Shown here: positions 43,885 to 56,034 of the stretch, in pieces
Position numbering within the stretch: position 1 is the stretch's first letter
Layout of the letters: every line of letters begins with the position of its first letter
Origin: Alitta virens
Lineage: Eukaryota; Annelida; Polychaeta; Phyllodocida; Nereididae
Length of the DNA stretch: 64,000 bases
NCBI GenBank assembly: GCA_932294295.1
Contig: OW028585.1
Coordinates: 21,304,912-21,368,911 of the forward strand
Direction: 5' to 3'
The notes under the pieces: model-generated
Seen by the model: the letters and a program-made list of their open reading frames with translations, nothing else
What the model was told of the DNA's origin: nothing
The model's database searches: none
Made by a program: the position numbers and the translations under genes

Positions 43885-44185
43885 AGAAGGGAAAATGCCG
43901 GTTGACAGCTCTTCAACGATAACTGAACCCAGTCATTGCCTGCACCACCCCCTCCCACAAAGACTTGGCCTTCCTTTCCTAGACCTAAATGCAAAATTGA
44001 TAGACTCAAGACTCAAAATAATATTGAACTGCTCAGCTATCAATATTACTTGTAGCAACCTAAGAACCAACGCTCTAACCAACTGAGCTAAAGGGAATTT
44101 CTTCCTAGCCAGTGGCTGGTAGGTGAGGTGGTTGCTGTGGGGGGGTCTGTGCTACAAATAAATGCCATTGATTTCATTATATTTG
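43885..44185 (-). mobile_element. tRNA-derived SINE, family C
   Basis: In reverse, the head contains CTTTAGCTCAGTTGGTTAGA, a textbook tRNA D-arm and A box, then GCGTTGGTTC. The body includes GACTCAAGACTCAATA-like and CAAGTCTTTG segments shared with the copy at 47.77 kb. The first three quarters of the unit are very similar between the two copies. Confidence 0.7.
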
Positions 44186-44879
44186 CATAACTTCTAATTA
44201 TGATGAACTTACTGACATTTAAATCTATATTTTCAACCACTGTAAGTTTAAAGTATAACATCCATGAGCACTGAATGGCTTCCTGGGAAGTATTGATACT
44301 ATGATATGTACTTGTCATGGATTAGATGTTAAGTAATTTATTGTCAACTGCTATTGAAAATGGTGAGATTATATGTGTGAAATAGAAATATGCTTCTCGC
44401 CATGCAGCCCTTAATGTACTCTGTCTATTTCTAAAATATAACTAAACCAGATAGTATTAGATAACTATTTAAGTACATATGAATAACATATGAGTCAGAG
44501 AGGAGTCTTCAATATTGACTTATTTTCAGCACTTATGTCAATTACAACTTCAATTCTGTGCCAGTTAAAACCCATAGATTTTTAAATTAACAAATCAATT
44601 AACTTTATAGATGGCAACAAACTGCAGCCAAGTCCAGTTCAAACATAATTGTCTTACAACACCACAGATTACTTTGCCTGAGTGATTTTTAAATTTAGTC
44701 AATTTAAAGACAAGAAGGCCATCTATAGGTCTCGCTAACCGACTTAGCAATCCAATAATTGACTTTGAGCCGAAAAGAATCTAGGAAAAAGTTCAGTCCG
44801 AAACGGAGGGTATTTTCGACAGGGCGGGTATTTTCGACACTCACATGAAAATGTTAACAATTTATGAATTTTTTCTTAC

Positions 44880-46035
44880 GGTAAAGCGGACCCAGATTTA
44901 TAACCATATTTAGAAAGCCTCGTTGCTATGTATATGACGTCAAAAGCTTGAATTCAATGTATGACGTCACAAACTCTTGAACTCTAGCGCGGTTTCATCC
45001 ATAGGGAAATCCTGCCAAAACAGTTTTAACTTGCGATATTGTAAAGTTTTAGGAGTAAAGCTATAGATGGCACACCTTTAGAACCGCAATACAACGCGCA
45101 ATCACGAACAAAATTTGATAAAGATCCGACCAGCAGAAGCTGAGAAAAGTTTGATTATAATACAAATTCAGGCCTCTCAAAATCCGTGATTTTTTGACAT
45201 TGTACAAATCGTCCACACACTTCATCTGACACGAATCATGTTAAAAGAAACTTGACGGCTGTTTTTTTTTTTTTTAAGAAACGGACCTTGTTTTCGTTTT
45301 TATTTGATCTAGAATTGTTACAACAAAATAAATCCACTATATTAGTGCTACTTCACACATTTAAGAGCTAAAAATCGTATATTTCAGGTTATTAAACGAT
45401 TGCGTGGTGGCGCACCTGTCACTTCACTGCAACTCCCTCTGGGAATAGATAATCACTATTGCTTTATTACAAAAGCTTTACTGTATGTTTGTTGCATTAA
45501 ATTCGATTTTATAACAGCTTAAGAACGTTTTAGATGTTGATCTCTTGCGCATTTTAATACATAAAATGACTTATTTGTTGTTTCAAACTCAAATAATCTC
45601 TAACAAAACGCACGTGCAAGGAATGGCCTGTGACGTCATTCCTGCCAATTCACTGATTGTTGATATTTTTGAGGACGGCGTGACCATCACAACTTTTTTA
45701 GTGATATTTTGTCGCCATCTTTGTGGGTAGTTAATGAATTCAGTGGCCAGCAATTCACATTGAAATAGATAAATATATTGCCTACAGTTATGACCTAACA
45801 GATTTTGCCTGAAAATTTGGATTATTCCTAAAATATTCAATGGAGAAAAAAGTGGCCTTTTGAAAAAGCCTTATGGGCTGAAAAAACCTATGGTTTGGAA
45901 TCAGTCCCTACATATAGATGTAGGGACTGATGGATCAGTCTACTAGAACTCAAACTTGGTAATCTATAAAATTTCATATTTCATGGACGCCAAATATTTG
46001 CATTATTTTGGGTCCTCTATACTGCACTATACCCA
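44880..46035. mobile_element. Approximately 1.15-kb DNA element related to the 18.7-kb MITE
   Basis: The first about 110 bases match the reverse complement of the right end of the 18707-19016 MITE (GCGGACCCAGATTTATAACC, then TATGACGTCAAAAGCTTGAA and GACGTCACAAACT). The far end carries GGTCCTCTATACTGCACTAT. The interior has no transposase frame that I can see, so it is non-autonomous or decayed. It includes a CACGTG, TGACGTCA and GATGGCGAC-like cluster near 45610-45720 and a hairpin at 45901-45930. Confidence 0.6.
45901..45930 (+). repeat. Perfect 13-bp inverted repeat
   Basis: TCAGTCCCTACAT, a 4-base loop ATAG, and ATGTAGGGACTGA. It is near the right end of the 1.15-kb DNA element. Confidence 0.85.
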
Positions 46036-47764
46036 TAATTTACAGTGGGAATAGGTGACCAGTTTACCACTTGCAAAGTGAACTGGACTAGACGCTGTAA
46101 TCGGTTATAGCTACAATGGCTTCAATGCCGTCAGCCTCTGACTACATCTGAGCGGGGTTTCTCTTTTGTTATAGCTTCCCAGTAAATTATAAATTGTTAT
46201 TGTACATTTTTATAGCTGGCGTCTAGACCTGTCACAGGATATAACTGTGACTAATATTAGCTTTATCAATGCCAGATATTTATTACGAGCAGTCTCTAAT
46301 TTCTGAGAGATATTAGGTAAAATGCGAGACTGATAGGAGATTGGGATCTGTAACATACATAAATGTTTTAACAGTTTGCTTCGGTGAAAAAATAAAATTG
46401 AGAGTCTCTTTAAAATATATACCTGTGATCTGCATATATTATGAAATTTTTTTGTAAATAATGTCAGATGAAGAAAATATATTTTGTCCAAATTTCTATT
46501 ATCCTGATGATTACAACATCATGATAATTCACACAATTGAGCTCTACAGATATCATAGCTTTAGCCAATTTTGAATAAATTCCTTAGTTAAAACATTAAA
46601 AATGCATAAATGAATGTTTTATACATGCCCGAAAAAAGTTCAGGCATTTCAAGCCAGTAGCAGTGGCTGAAAGCTCTACGTTGTTGGTCTGTTGGACATG
46701 GGTTTGGAAGGCAGCAGTTCAACTGGTTTTTTAATATTATTAATATGTTTACATGTCATTAATAGCTACTATCAACTTTCTTTATATTGAAGCTTTTTCA
46801 TAAATTATGTTACTGTATTTGCATTCATTTCATTTCACACTGGAATATTAAACACTTGTTAACTCTCCGGGACAATTTTGAAGAAATTCAGAGATAGAAA
46901 GAAATCAAAAGCATATTGAATAGAAGGAAAAATATATTAACAATTTCTGTGTGGTTCCTTTTATGTTTGAATTTCTGCATTCACTGGATGTGCTCTTTTT
47001 TAAAGGCTTTTAAAGGCAGCTACTAAAGCTGAGGAATAAAGCAGATCAGTGGATAGCTAATGGGTAATTTTTCTATTCATCATTGGTTGTGTTTGTGACT
47101 AGCATAGAGAAACTATATGTAGAGAAACATGTTTCTCTATGAGACCAGTGATGGTCGAATCACATAATGTCCTTATTTCAATCATCTCACCTTTTTGGCC
47201 TCGTCAGGATGACTTGTAATTTTTAGTCCTTTTAGTTCCTGCAGGATCACTTATAATGTAGGGTTAAATAGGAAACTGGAAAAGTTTACTTCTGGACCTA
47301 TTCAGGATATAATATAAAAAATAATAAAACAAACAGGGGAGTAGACTCAGTATCAAAATTTTCTTCACAATATCCAAACTAATCCAGTGCAACATATGAG
47401 TATTTTTATATTGGTTTGTTTACTGACATTTGCAGATAGTTTTCCTTTTGTGTAGACTTTTTTTTCTATTTGGAATATTTTATTAACAATAGCTCCTTAT
47501 CAAACATTTCTACTCTAAAACCTTTAACATTACAGATCAATGAATCTTTTGGCCTGATCAATATAACTATGGCAGGAACACCATGGCTACCAGTTTCCAA
47601 AATACATGTGGATAAGACGACTGTCCAATTAAATTCTGAAAAATGAAATAGCTATCAATATAATTATCAATGATGTATTCCATGATGCAAAAATCACAGT
47701 GCTGCATACTAAATTAATTTCACATTGTATCCTCCGAGCGTCAAAACACAGTAAGCCATGACAT
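46036..47764. other. No gene seen
   Basis: AT-rich. Two small points: a perfect palindrome AGAGAAACATGTTTCTCT at about 47124, and AAGGCAGCTACTAAAGCTGA at 47014, which resembles the start of the second PAN-gene exon (AAGGCTGCAACAAAAGCTGA) and may be a decayed copy. Confidence 0.5.
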
Positions 47765-48056
47765 TTTCCAGATTGGAAGATGATAGCTGAACCCAGTCAT
47801 TGCCGGCAACACCCCTTCTGACAAAGACTTGGCCTTCCTTTCCTTGACCTAAATGCAAAATTGAGACTCAAGACTCAAAATAATCTTGAACTGCTCAGCT
47901 ATCAATATGTCTTGTAGCAACCTACAAACCAACGCTCTAACCAACTGAGCTAAAGGGAATTTCTTGCTAGCCGGGTGGCTGGTAGGCGAGGTGGTTGCTG
48001 TAGGGATCTTTACTATATGACAAATTTATAAATACCATTGATTTCATTATATATGC
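47765..48056 (-). mobile_element. tRNA-derived SINE, family C (second copy)
   Basis: It has the same A-box head (CTTTAGCTCAGTTGGTTAGA) and body as the copy at 43.9 kb. Similarity continues into an ATTTCATTATAT flank at about 48035-48050, so either the unit is longer than the SINE or the two sites arose by segmental duplication. Confidence 0.7.
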
Positions 48057-48239
48057 ATTTTGATGTTGTATGGTGATGTTGCATGGTGATGTCACATGAT
48101 TGCTCTTCATTGGAGACATGAATACACATACAGCAAGGGGCAATCAGAACTAATACTATACTGGACATCACCATTGCACAATACAATGTGACATCATCAA
48201 TAATTAGCCAGTTGTAACATAATATCATGTAATAAAGCC

Positions 48240-48495
48240 TGTGACATCACAGCAGGTGCCCCTTGTAACGGTGGCGCTACCTGTGGAGCTAGTACATTGA
48301 CGCATGGAGTTAAATTCCTCTATTCCACCAAGGCAAAAAAATAGGATGACATCTCAATTTTACCATGAAGTCATAAGCACTGCTTATGACTCCATGATGT
48401 TACATAGATTACATCACAAAATAGATGATGTCATCAAACTATACTCATCTGCATGATGTCAGTGACAGCTAGTGGTACTTTTCCTCCCTTGAATT
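48240..48495. mobile_element. Second copy of the palindromic MITE seen at 31.2 kb
   Basis: It carries GTGACATCACAGCAGGTGCC and AACGGTGGCGCTAC near one end, and GTCAGTGACAGCTAGTGG with TACTTTTCCTCCC at the other. The layout and end sequences correspond to the 31.2-kb copy. It lies just upstream of the decayed Mab-21 exon, as the other copy lies within the intact gene, so it may have been part of the duplicated block. Confidence 0.5.
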
Positions 48496-48574
48496 GCAAG
48501 TAGTAGCAGGTTGTACAATTCCTTTGAACACAACTATGCAAACTTTATCTAACAGACGTATCAACATATTTCAG

Positions 48575-49125
48575 GCATATGACTGGTACCACGGGGGCAG
48601 GTTGGAAGGCTTAAAATATTTATTTAATTTTTTCATTGAGCTGAAGCGTCGATAACAGGTTAAATAGTGGTTAGTAAAATATGCAAAATGTACAATAGAC
48701 TGTGGATGGCTGCAGCATTGAAGGAGATCATGAAATCTGACGAAGATGGCGTGACTGATATCAATGTGACAATGGTACTTATAGAACACAAGAAGATATA
48801 GATGAGTTTCGAATGCCAGGCAAAGATTTGATTCAGAAAGTTGGTTTACAACCCAAATCCAAGATGGATCACAAATGAGGAAATAGATTGACATGTAGAA
48901 GAGACGAAAATTATCACTTGTAAAATATTCAAGCTGATAAAATTCTTTGCAGAACATGGGATGTTCACTTGACAGCAACTGGGATTATGCCGTATTTGGA
49001 GAGGGACCTGCTCACTTTTTTCATAGTCCTTGTGTTGAAGAAACTCAAATCCTTAGTAGAATCAAATTTGGTGAATGCGAAAGCATCCTTGATATTTGTG
49101 ACTGTCTGTAGGAACGCCTAAGCGT
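48575..49125 (+). pseudogene. Decayed copy of the ankyrin-Mab-21 terminal exon
   Basis: An intact acceptor-like ATATTTCAG precedes GCATATGACTGG, the same start as exon 5 at 36658. Downstream the copy reads KLVYNPNPRWITNEEID, a stop, then HVEETKIITCKIF and LIKFFAEHGMF, parallel to LVYNPNPRWLTNNHVD, EEARVVAGKIF and FLKYLAERECL in the better-preserved gene. The end, at about 49095-49120, still aligns with CDCMLERL, interrupted by a stop. Several in-frame stops and length changes occur, and I see no matching upstream exons, so this copy cannot encode the domain. It shows that the family was duplicated locally. Confidence 0.7.
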
Positions 49126-49194
49126 TAAAAACCAAAAAACCACAGCCGAAGATAGATAGATAGATAGATAGATAGAAATGGAAAGTGCAGCCCT

Positions 49195-49400
49195 CTAAGG
49201 CAAGTTCTTGCTGCTATCGAGGGTTGATTGATACAGGTGAGAGAGAGGAGGCCACCCATTTTACACATTTACCCCATGGGTGGGATCTTTTTATTGCCTC
49301 AGAACAGACATTGAGTACAAGGGTCCGCCAATTAAACGTCTCATCCAAATGACATCCAGCTTGATGCTCGTGAAAGGTTGCCGCCCGGGCCTGCGATTGT
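49195..49400 (-). mobile_element. tRNA-derived SINE, family A (partial)
   Basis: In reverse it carries the CTTGTACTCAATGTCTGTTC and AAAGATCCCACCCATGGGG hallmarks, with a shortened head near 49380. It lies directly after the decayed Mab-21 exon. Confidence 0.6.
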
Positions 49401-52374
49401 TAGAACCACCCTGAGGACTATAAAACCAGCTACTAAGACCACGTTATTATCCAACTTTGGTCTTCATTTGGCCATGTACTATGTCGACTGTTTTTCTTCA
49501 TGTTGGCCCAAGTTCATTTTAGAATTTATTGTAGCAATGTCTTCTATTTGTGGATCCAAAATAATGGAAAAAAAAAGAAAATATCAGGAAGCATATATTT
49601 GGAAAAATATTCTTTCACTACTACCATCACACTTAAGTGGACACACGGATTTAAGCCTTACAAAGTAAAGCTTCCTATTGATTTTGGAATTGTTTTATTT
49701 AACACCTACCCAAAAGGGTGTTTCACAGTTTAACTCCTGTATAATTACATGTTGTAAGGCCTGTGGTATAATTGGCATCTGGACTCCTGTATCATACAGA
49801 CTCAAAATACGGAAAATCTTATGAGACACTAGATTGTTTTAAATTGGACAGTGACGAATTTTAGCCTATTTTAAATTGTCTCTGTTGCTTTTAACATTAA
49901 TTTAAACATTGTAGCATTTACACCTTTGAGGCGGAAAGTGCCATTTTGGATTTTAATAAATTTTCTGTCTTTTCTGTCTAATTAACTGGCCAATCCTCCT
50001 GAAAATCATGCGATTATTTTCAGATTAGTTGTAGATTCAAAACGTCCCTCTGGAATGCCATTATATTTTTCCATTTTAGTTTCATGACCTTGCTGAATCA
50101 AAGCTGGAACCAACCTTCTTATCATCTAATACCATGATATATATATATGCACATATAGAAAACATTGGAGGATTCTGTCCAAATATTATATTTTCTGTGG
50201 CTTCAGAGGTGTAGTAACTAGGAAATCTCTCATTTGTAAACTTTCTGCAACTAGAGACTTCTGTGATGTGTGTCACTCAGAAGAAGCCCTGCAGCATGAA
50301 CCATCTCTATAATTCAGATACTGATATTGTCTGACATTGTAAGATCAAAAATATCACAATGACCAATTGCTTATACCCCTTACTAAATGTGGCAAAACTT
50401 TAAAAGACTTCATAAGCATTTGAGTAACTTAGAGCTATCTCGAAAGAAGAGATGCCTGGTGCAAGTTTTTAGGCCGCACCCTGTATGTACATGTTTTGCT
50501 CATCTAAATTAAATTAATCAATGTATCTTATAGTCTATAGGCTGGCTTATGGTATTAAAGCTCTAACAATGAAATTACAGAATAATTAGATAAGAAATTC
50601 CTGTTCTGAATGGGAGTCAATTCAGAAAAATTGCCTTAACTCAAAAATGTTGCATTTTGTATTTTTTTGGAAAAAAATTCCTAAGTCTATACTCAGCCTT
50701 TCGGCTACAAGGTAAACTAGCAAAGAATGTCCATGATTAGTTTGCTAAGCTGTGAGGTGACGCCAGACAGTGTTGATATTGAAACAATATATTATACAAT
50801 AATGACAGTTACATTTAGATGCAACCAAGCGTGGTGAAATCTGTTTGTTGGCTGTTTGTTGGCTCCTTAAAATCTGTTAAGGCAAAGTCATTTTTTCTAA
50901 ATTCATTTCTACACAGCTAGCTGACATGGCAAGATGTTCCTAAAGTCACTTCATCGGTAGGTTTTTATTTATAATTTTTTTAATAAGTTATTATTTCATA
51001 TATGTTACAACAAATTACCCATATTGCGAGAAAGTAATTATATCCTATTCAAAATTTGAAGCGATATTTCTGACGTACAATTATGCAATTTGATACTTGG
51101 TTTTGTTTATGATATTTATATAATTTTAGCTGTTGATTTGAATGTCGAAATGACCCACGTGTAATGCAGGAAGATCTGAATAGTCTGTCATTATGTCATT
51201 GAATTTTGGAAACTCTCAGTCTAACCTAGTATCAGGTAAGCCATGTTTATTAATGCATTCAATATTTTTTTATTAACTTTTAAAATTGTAACAATTTTCT
51301 GGTGATTTGAAAGTTTCTCAGTTTTTTCATAACTGTATTAGGTAGTGAGATGGTCTTTTAAGGGCAACCATTTAGACTACTAAAATTAGACCAATCAGAC
51401 ATACATTTTCTAACAGATTCTTTTCGCTGCTTGATAAATCATAAGACTTTTTCATTATTCCATGGGGTCTGTTTAATGCATCAACAAATTATTTGCTGAC
51501 ATACGATCTTAGCCAGATATAGACTTTAGGTTCGAATTTTGCCAACAAATTCATGAGTTTGAAAATCAACATCTCCAGTGGACCCAGAACAACAGCCTCC
51601 GGCTCCCCTCGCTCAACTGGAACGGTGGCGATCATGGCTAATAGGCTGTTACATGATTGCTATTTTGTCATTCCTTAAGAAATAAGTGGATTAGACTTTT
51701 ATATAGCGTTTATTCAAGACTAATTGGTTGTTGTATCCCGTCAATTGTCATTAGTTAACATTGTTCAATAAACCAGACTATGTGCACAGTGGAAGACCAT
51801 TTGTTAATTGCACTTTACATCTGACACTTCTCAGCTCACTCATTGATCACATGTCTCAAATAAGTAGGAATTGCAATTATGTTCCTGATGGCATTACAAA
51901 GAATATACTAGGATTACATAATGGTTACTTCGGGAGACATGCGGGTACTGAGGTTTGCGTTCTCAAACTTCATACTGCCATTTATTTCTTGCGTTTCAGG
52001 TGACTCGCTGGAAGACATTTTTACTCACTGGAACATTTATGTGACTCCTTGGAATATTTCATTACCCAAGGATTATTAAAAAGTAGCCGAGGCTGCCCAC
52101 TTTTATGCCAATATGATGCTCCCCACTGAATGCAAATAAGATGATACGCCAAATGTGATGCCCCTTTATCCTCTAGAACCCTAATTGTCCTTATTTTAAC
52201 TTGTGTGAACACATGTAAGATATTTTCCCTTACCATAATCATATTCCTGAATCCCTCGTACATTTCGAATGCACCGCAACTGCTCAGATGGATGGAAATC
52301 AACATCTAACTATTTGTTGATACTCTTCAGGACTGCTTTCAGATTTACTGAACTTTTTACATCGACTGAACTGT
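49401..52374. other. No gene seen
   Basis: AT-rich spacer with short chance frames on both strands. None shows domain motifs or matched splice sites. Confidence 0.5.
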
Positions 52375-53095
52375 TCTTCAGAACTTTTAATGAACTGAAC
52401 TGTTCTTCAGAACTTTTAATGTACTGAACTGTTCTTCAGAACTTTTAATGTACTGAACTGTTCTTCAGAACTTTTAATCTACTGAACTGTTCTTCAGAAC
52501 TTTTAATCTACTGAACTGTTCTTCAGAACTTTTAATGTACTGAACTGTTCTTCAGAACTTTTAATGTACTGAACTGTTCTTCAGAACTTTTAATCTACTG
52601 AACTGTTCTTCAGAACTTTTAATCTACTGAACTGTTCTTCAGAACTTTTAATCTACTGAACTGTTCTTCAGAACTTTTAATGTACTGAACTGTTCTTCAG
52701 AACTTTTAATCTACTGAACTGTTCTTCAGAACTTTTAATGTACTGAACTGTTCTTCAGAACTTTTAATCTACTGAACTGTTCTTCAGAACTTTTAATCTA
52801 CTGAACTGTTCTTCAGAACTTTTAATCTACTGAACTGTTCTTCAGAACTTTTAATGTACTGAACTGTTCTTCAGAACTTTTAATGTACTGAACTGTTCTT
52901 CAGAACTTTTAATCTACTGAACTGTTCTTCAGAACTTTTAATCTACTGAACTGTTCTTCAGAACTTTTAATGTACTGAACTGTTCTTCAGAACTTTTAAT
53001 CTACTGAACTGTTCTTCAGAACTTTTAATCTACTGAACTGTTCTTCAGAACTTTTAATCTACTGAACTGTTCTTCAGAACTTTTAATCTACTGAA
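52375..53095 (+). repeat. 29-bp minisatellite, about 24 copies
   Basis: The unit is 29 bases with the core CTGTTCTTCAGAACTTTTAA. It is almost identical in every copy except one position that alternates between C and G (CTACTGAA or GTACTGAA). The core GTTCT-TC-AGAAC is an imperfect palindrome. The first units (52321-52400) are diverged and the last ends CTGAAATG. Units abut directly, with no spacers. Confidence 0.95.
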
Positions 53096-55054
53096 ATGTA
53101 CAATACAAAGTATAGCGTGAAGTGCCCAACTTCAAGAGACATCAGTCAGAAATCCTATTGAGCTGTGGTGTTCCCAGCTCTAAAGGTGAGTCATTTTACT
53201 TTAAACACAAATAATGAATTACTTCATTGTTTGTAGATTTTGTGTTTTCATACTCCGGTCCCATAGACTTGCATAGGGTCCTGTATTATTGTGTTTTAAT
53301 GGCTATGTAAAAGACATGGTCTTGTAGGGTCCGCAGTCAAATTTGATATACTTATACTTATATCTAAATTTCCATGCAGAAAATCTAAATAGCATGTATA
53401 TAAAGAAATTTGCCTTATATAGTTTTTTTCGACCAATTTAAAACAATGTCCAGAGACTTTCCATGGGCTGAATTCAATACACCTATAGAAAGTTGATATT
53501 GTGCTAAAGTTTGTCAGAGATCCGTGTGTACATCATAATACAAATATCTTGGCTGCGGACTTATTGCAGATGCTGAAGTCAAGTTGCATCACCAAAGATG
53601 CGAAGATCAGAGGTGAGTTTGATTTCACTTATTCAGGGGGTCCCCCCACTCCCAGTCTCTTTGGGTACATTTGAGTACAGCGGATTCTGGCTGTGGATAT
53701 AATTGGGTGTTTTGGTTTGTTATAGGTGTATGACAATTACGTGTTGGAAGTTGTATTGGAGTTTTGTTTGTGTGTTTTCATGTACGTGTGTTATTGTGTA
53801 TACGTGTTATCGTGGAAATGTTCGAAATGTTCTGATGTTTATTCCGGTTCGACTTTTATCTAGAGCAGAAATGATCTCTATTTCCCTAGCAAGTCTATGT
53901 GACCATGTGGTTTTTAGGGTGCATAACCATATAGTAGTTACAGTTGTGTTACAAGAACATATATTGTGGTGAATATTCTTCTTACATAGAGAATTCATAT
54001 CATCATATAGTAATATATATAGTGTATACAGCTAAATACATGGTGTTGATTTTGAATTGGGATTTAATTTACATTATAGAGTGAATTATATCAACTAAAA
54101 TGTGGACTTGACACGATGTCCTATCTACAGATAGTTCACAAGGTTTAAAAAAACTTGATTCCACATTACCTGTCAATATTACAATAAGAAACGAAAACTT
54201 GGTGATCAAATAACAAAATACCAACCAAATCAAATTTTAACGAATGATATTCTATACCAAAGAGCACTTGCCAACCTCTGGGTTAACTTCAAAAACTAAA
54301 ATATCAAAAACATTACCACATAAAATTCAAATTCTGTATATATATATTTTAAATAATAAAAGCATAGGGTCCAAATAAAGTTATTTATAGTAGTCAGTAC
54401 TTTGAAACATTTCAAATGGTATATGGATGAAACAAAAAAGTGAATGAAGATTGTTTGGTAGTTTTTTGTTTCTCGATAACGCCAAAATAGGAACGCGTGT
54501 TCTTTACTTATGAGTTAGTCAAATTGTAAAGTCAAATTTTGAATAAACCAGGTTTTTTTTATCCAGTGGCGTTCTGTTTTATTTGGTTGTTTGTGTTATT
54601 TCTTATGGTCCGCGATTAATACACCGGCTTATAGGCTTACTCGATTGTCAACTCTTGATATCAATAAAATCGGTTTTTGACTTCTCTCATTGTGTTCGGT
54701 TTCCTTTTTTACAAAGTATCAAAATCAGGCTTTTGTTTCATTCATCTTTTATTGTTGATTATTTTTCATTGAATATTTCATAATTATTACCAAACCCATC
54801 AAGATAACCATTTGGCGGTTGTGTATACACTATCATTTCTTGGCTCTTTATAAAACTTTGTTTTTTTGGTAGTTTTTCCTGATGTTTTCGATATGTGCCT
54901 ACCACTATGTTGTTAGTCTTTTCCAGAAAGGGGTAGGTTGTCGAAATGTTAGCTGGCTCCTGATGAAATATCTACCAGTTGGCGAACGGGCCTTGGGATG
55001 AAGTGGCATAATTTCAGTAAGTTAATTTTATAGTTTAATCTAGATTTTCTAACT
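53096..55054. other. No gene seen
   Basis: A few exon-like GTGAGT sites follow the minisatellite (53185, 53610), but the frames in front of them are short and lack recognisable motifs. Confidence 0.5.
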
Positions 55055-55330
55055 TCTGAGTGGCTTAGTGGTTGAAGCATTGGTCAGCTCTTTTGCTATA
55101 AAGGGTTTGAATTCAGACCCCAACAAAGTAGCTGGATGTTGCTGGCATGAGATGTTAAATTTGAGGTGCCTTGTACTCAGTGTCTATTCTGGGGCTACTA
55201 AGAGACCTCACCCATGGGGTATATGTGTAACATGGTGTGGACTCCAAGCAGATCTATCACCTCATCATTATATCTGCCTTGTGGGGTCATAGAAGCCAAC
55301 TACAGGTTTCAAACCCAATATTATTGAGAC
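55055..55330 (+). mobile_element. tRNA-derived SINE, family A
   Basis: The head GAGTGGCTTAGTGGTTGAAG and a decayed B box (GGTTTGAATTC) precede CTTGTACTCAGTGTCTATTC and the body hallmark CTCACCCATGGGGTATATG, then ATATCTGCCTTGTGG. Confidence 0.7.
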
Positions 55331-56034
55331 TACGAGCATTTAAAATGTATAGGCTTGACTGTGTATAGGTAAAGCTATGGAGTAAAGGTTTAACGTTGTC
55401 ATCCTCAACCGATATCATTTCATCATTACATCTGCAACTGCTGGCATGTCTCACAAGCTAACCTTTTGTGCAATTGCATTGATAAATTAGAATATGCAAT
55501 TAACTCTTTTATTATTTTTGTTCAGGTGCCTAATATGATGCATAAAAACTCCTTTAAGAATCTTCAACTTGCTCACCCGTTGTTTTGGTAAGTTACTTTC
55601 ACTTTCATTTTAAGCTATTTCTAGTGTACTATTTTTGTTTATTCCTCTAATGAATTGAATTGAATTTATTATCTTGCAAAGCGAACTTTTAGTGAGTAAA
55701 GAAACATTCAAAGCTTGGACGGTTCATATTAAAAAGTATGAAATAAAAAAAAATTCAAGAAAATAAATATGCTTATGAACAAAAATATACTAAGCTTAGC
55801 TATGGATTTATTCAAGGTGGACCAATGTACATACTACGCGAGAAGCTGTCTAATAAACCTTGCCTGGGGAGTATTTCAATCTGTGATGGGGCAATTTGGT
55901 AACTACTGGTCAAAGAAACAAGGGTTTGCCATTTGAGTTACAATGGTTCTCCACAATTCTGTTATAGTTAGATGTCACATTTGGTCTCAATCACTAAATT
56001 TAATAATTATCTTCACCTCACTATAAAGACCATC

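Noticed and set aside
44060..44100. A tRNA gene suggested by TTTAGCTCAGTTGGTTAGAG on the minus strand.
   Set aside because: The T-arm is degenerate and the whole unit is repeated at 47.9 kb. It is a SINE head.
52375..53095. A regular 29-bp repeat array that could be mistaken for a CRISPR array.
   Set aside because: Units abut with no unique spacers, and the surrounding genome is animal with introns and SINEs. It is a minisatellite.
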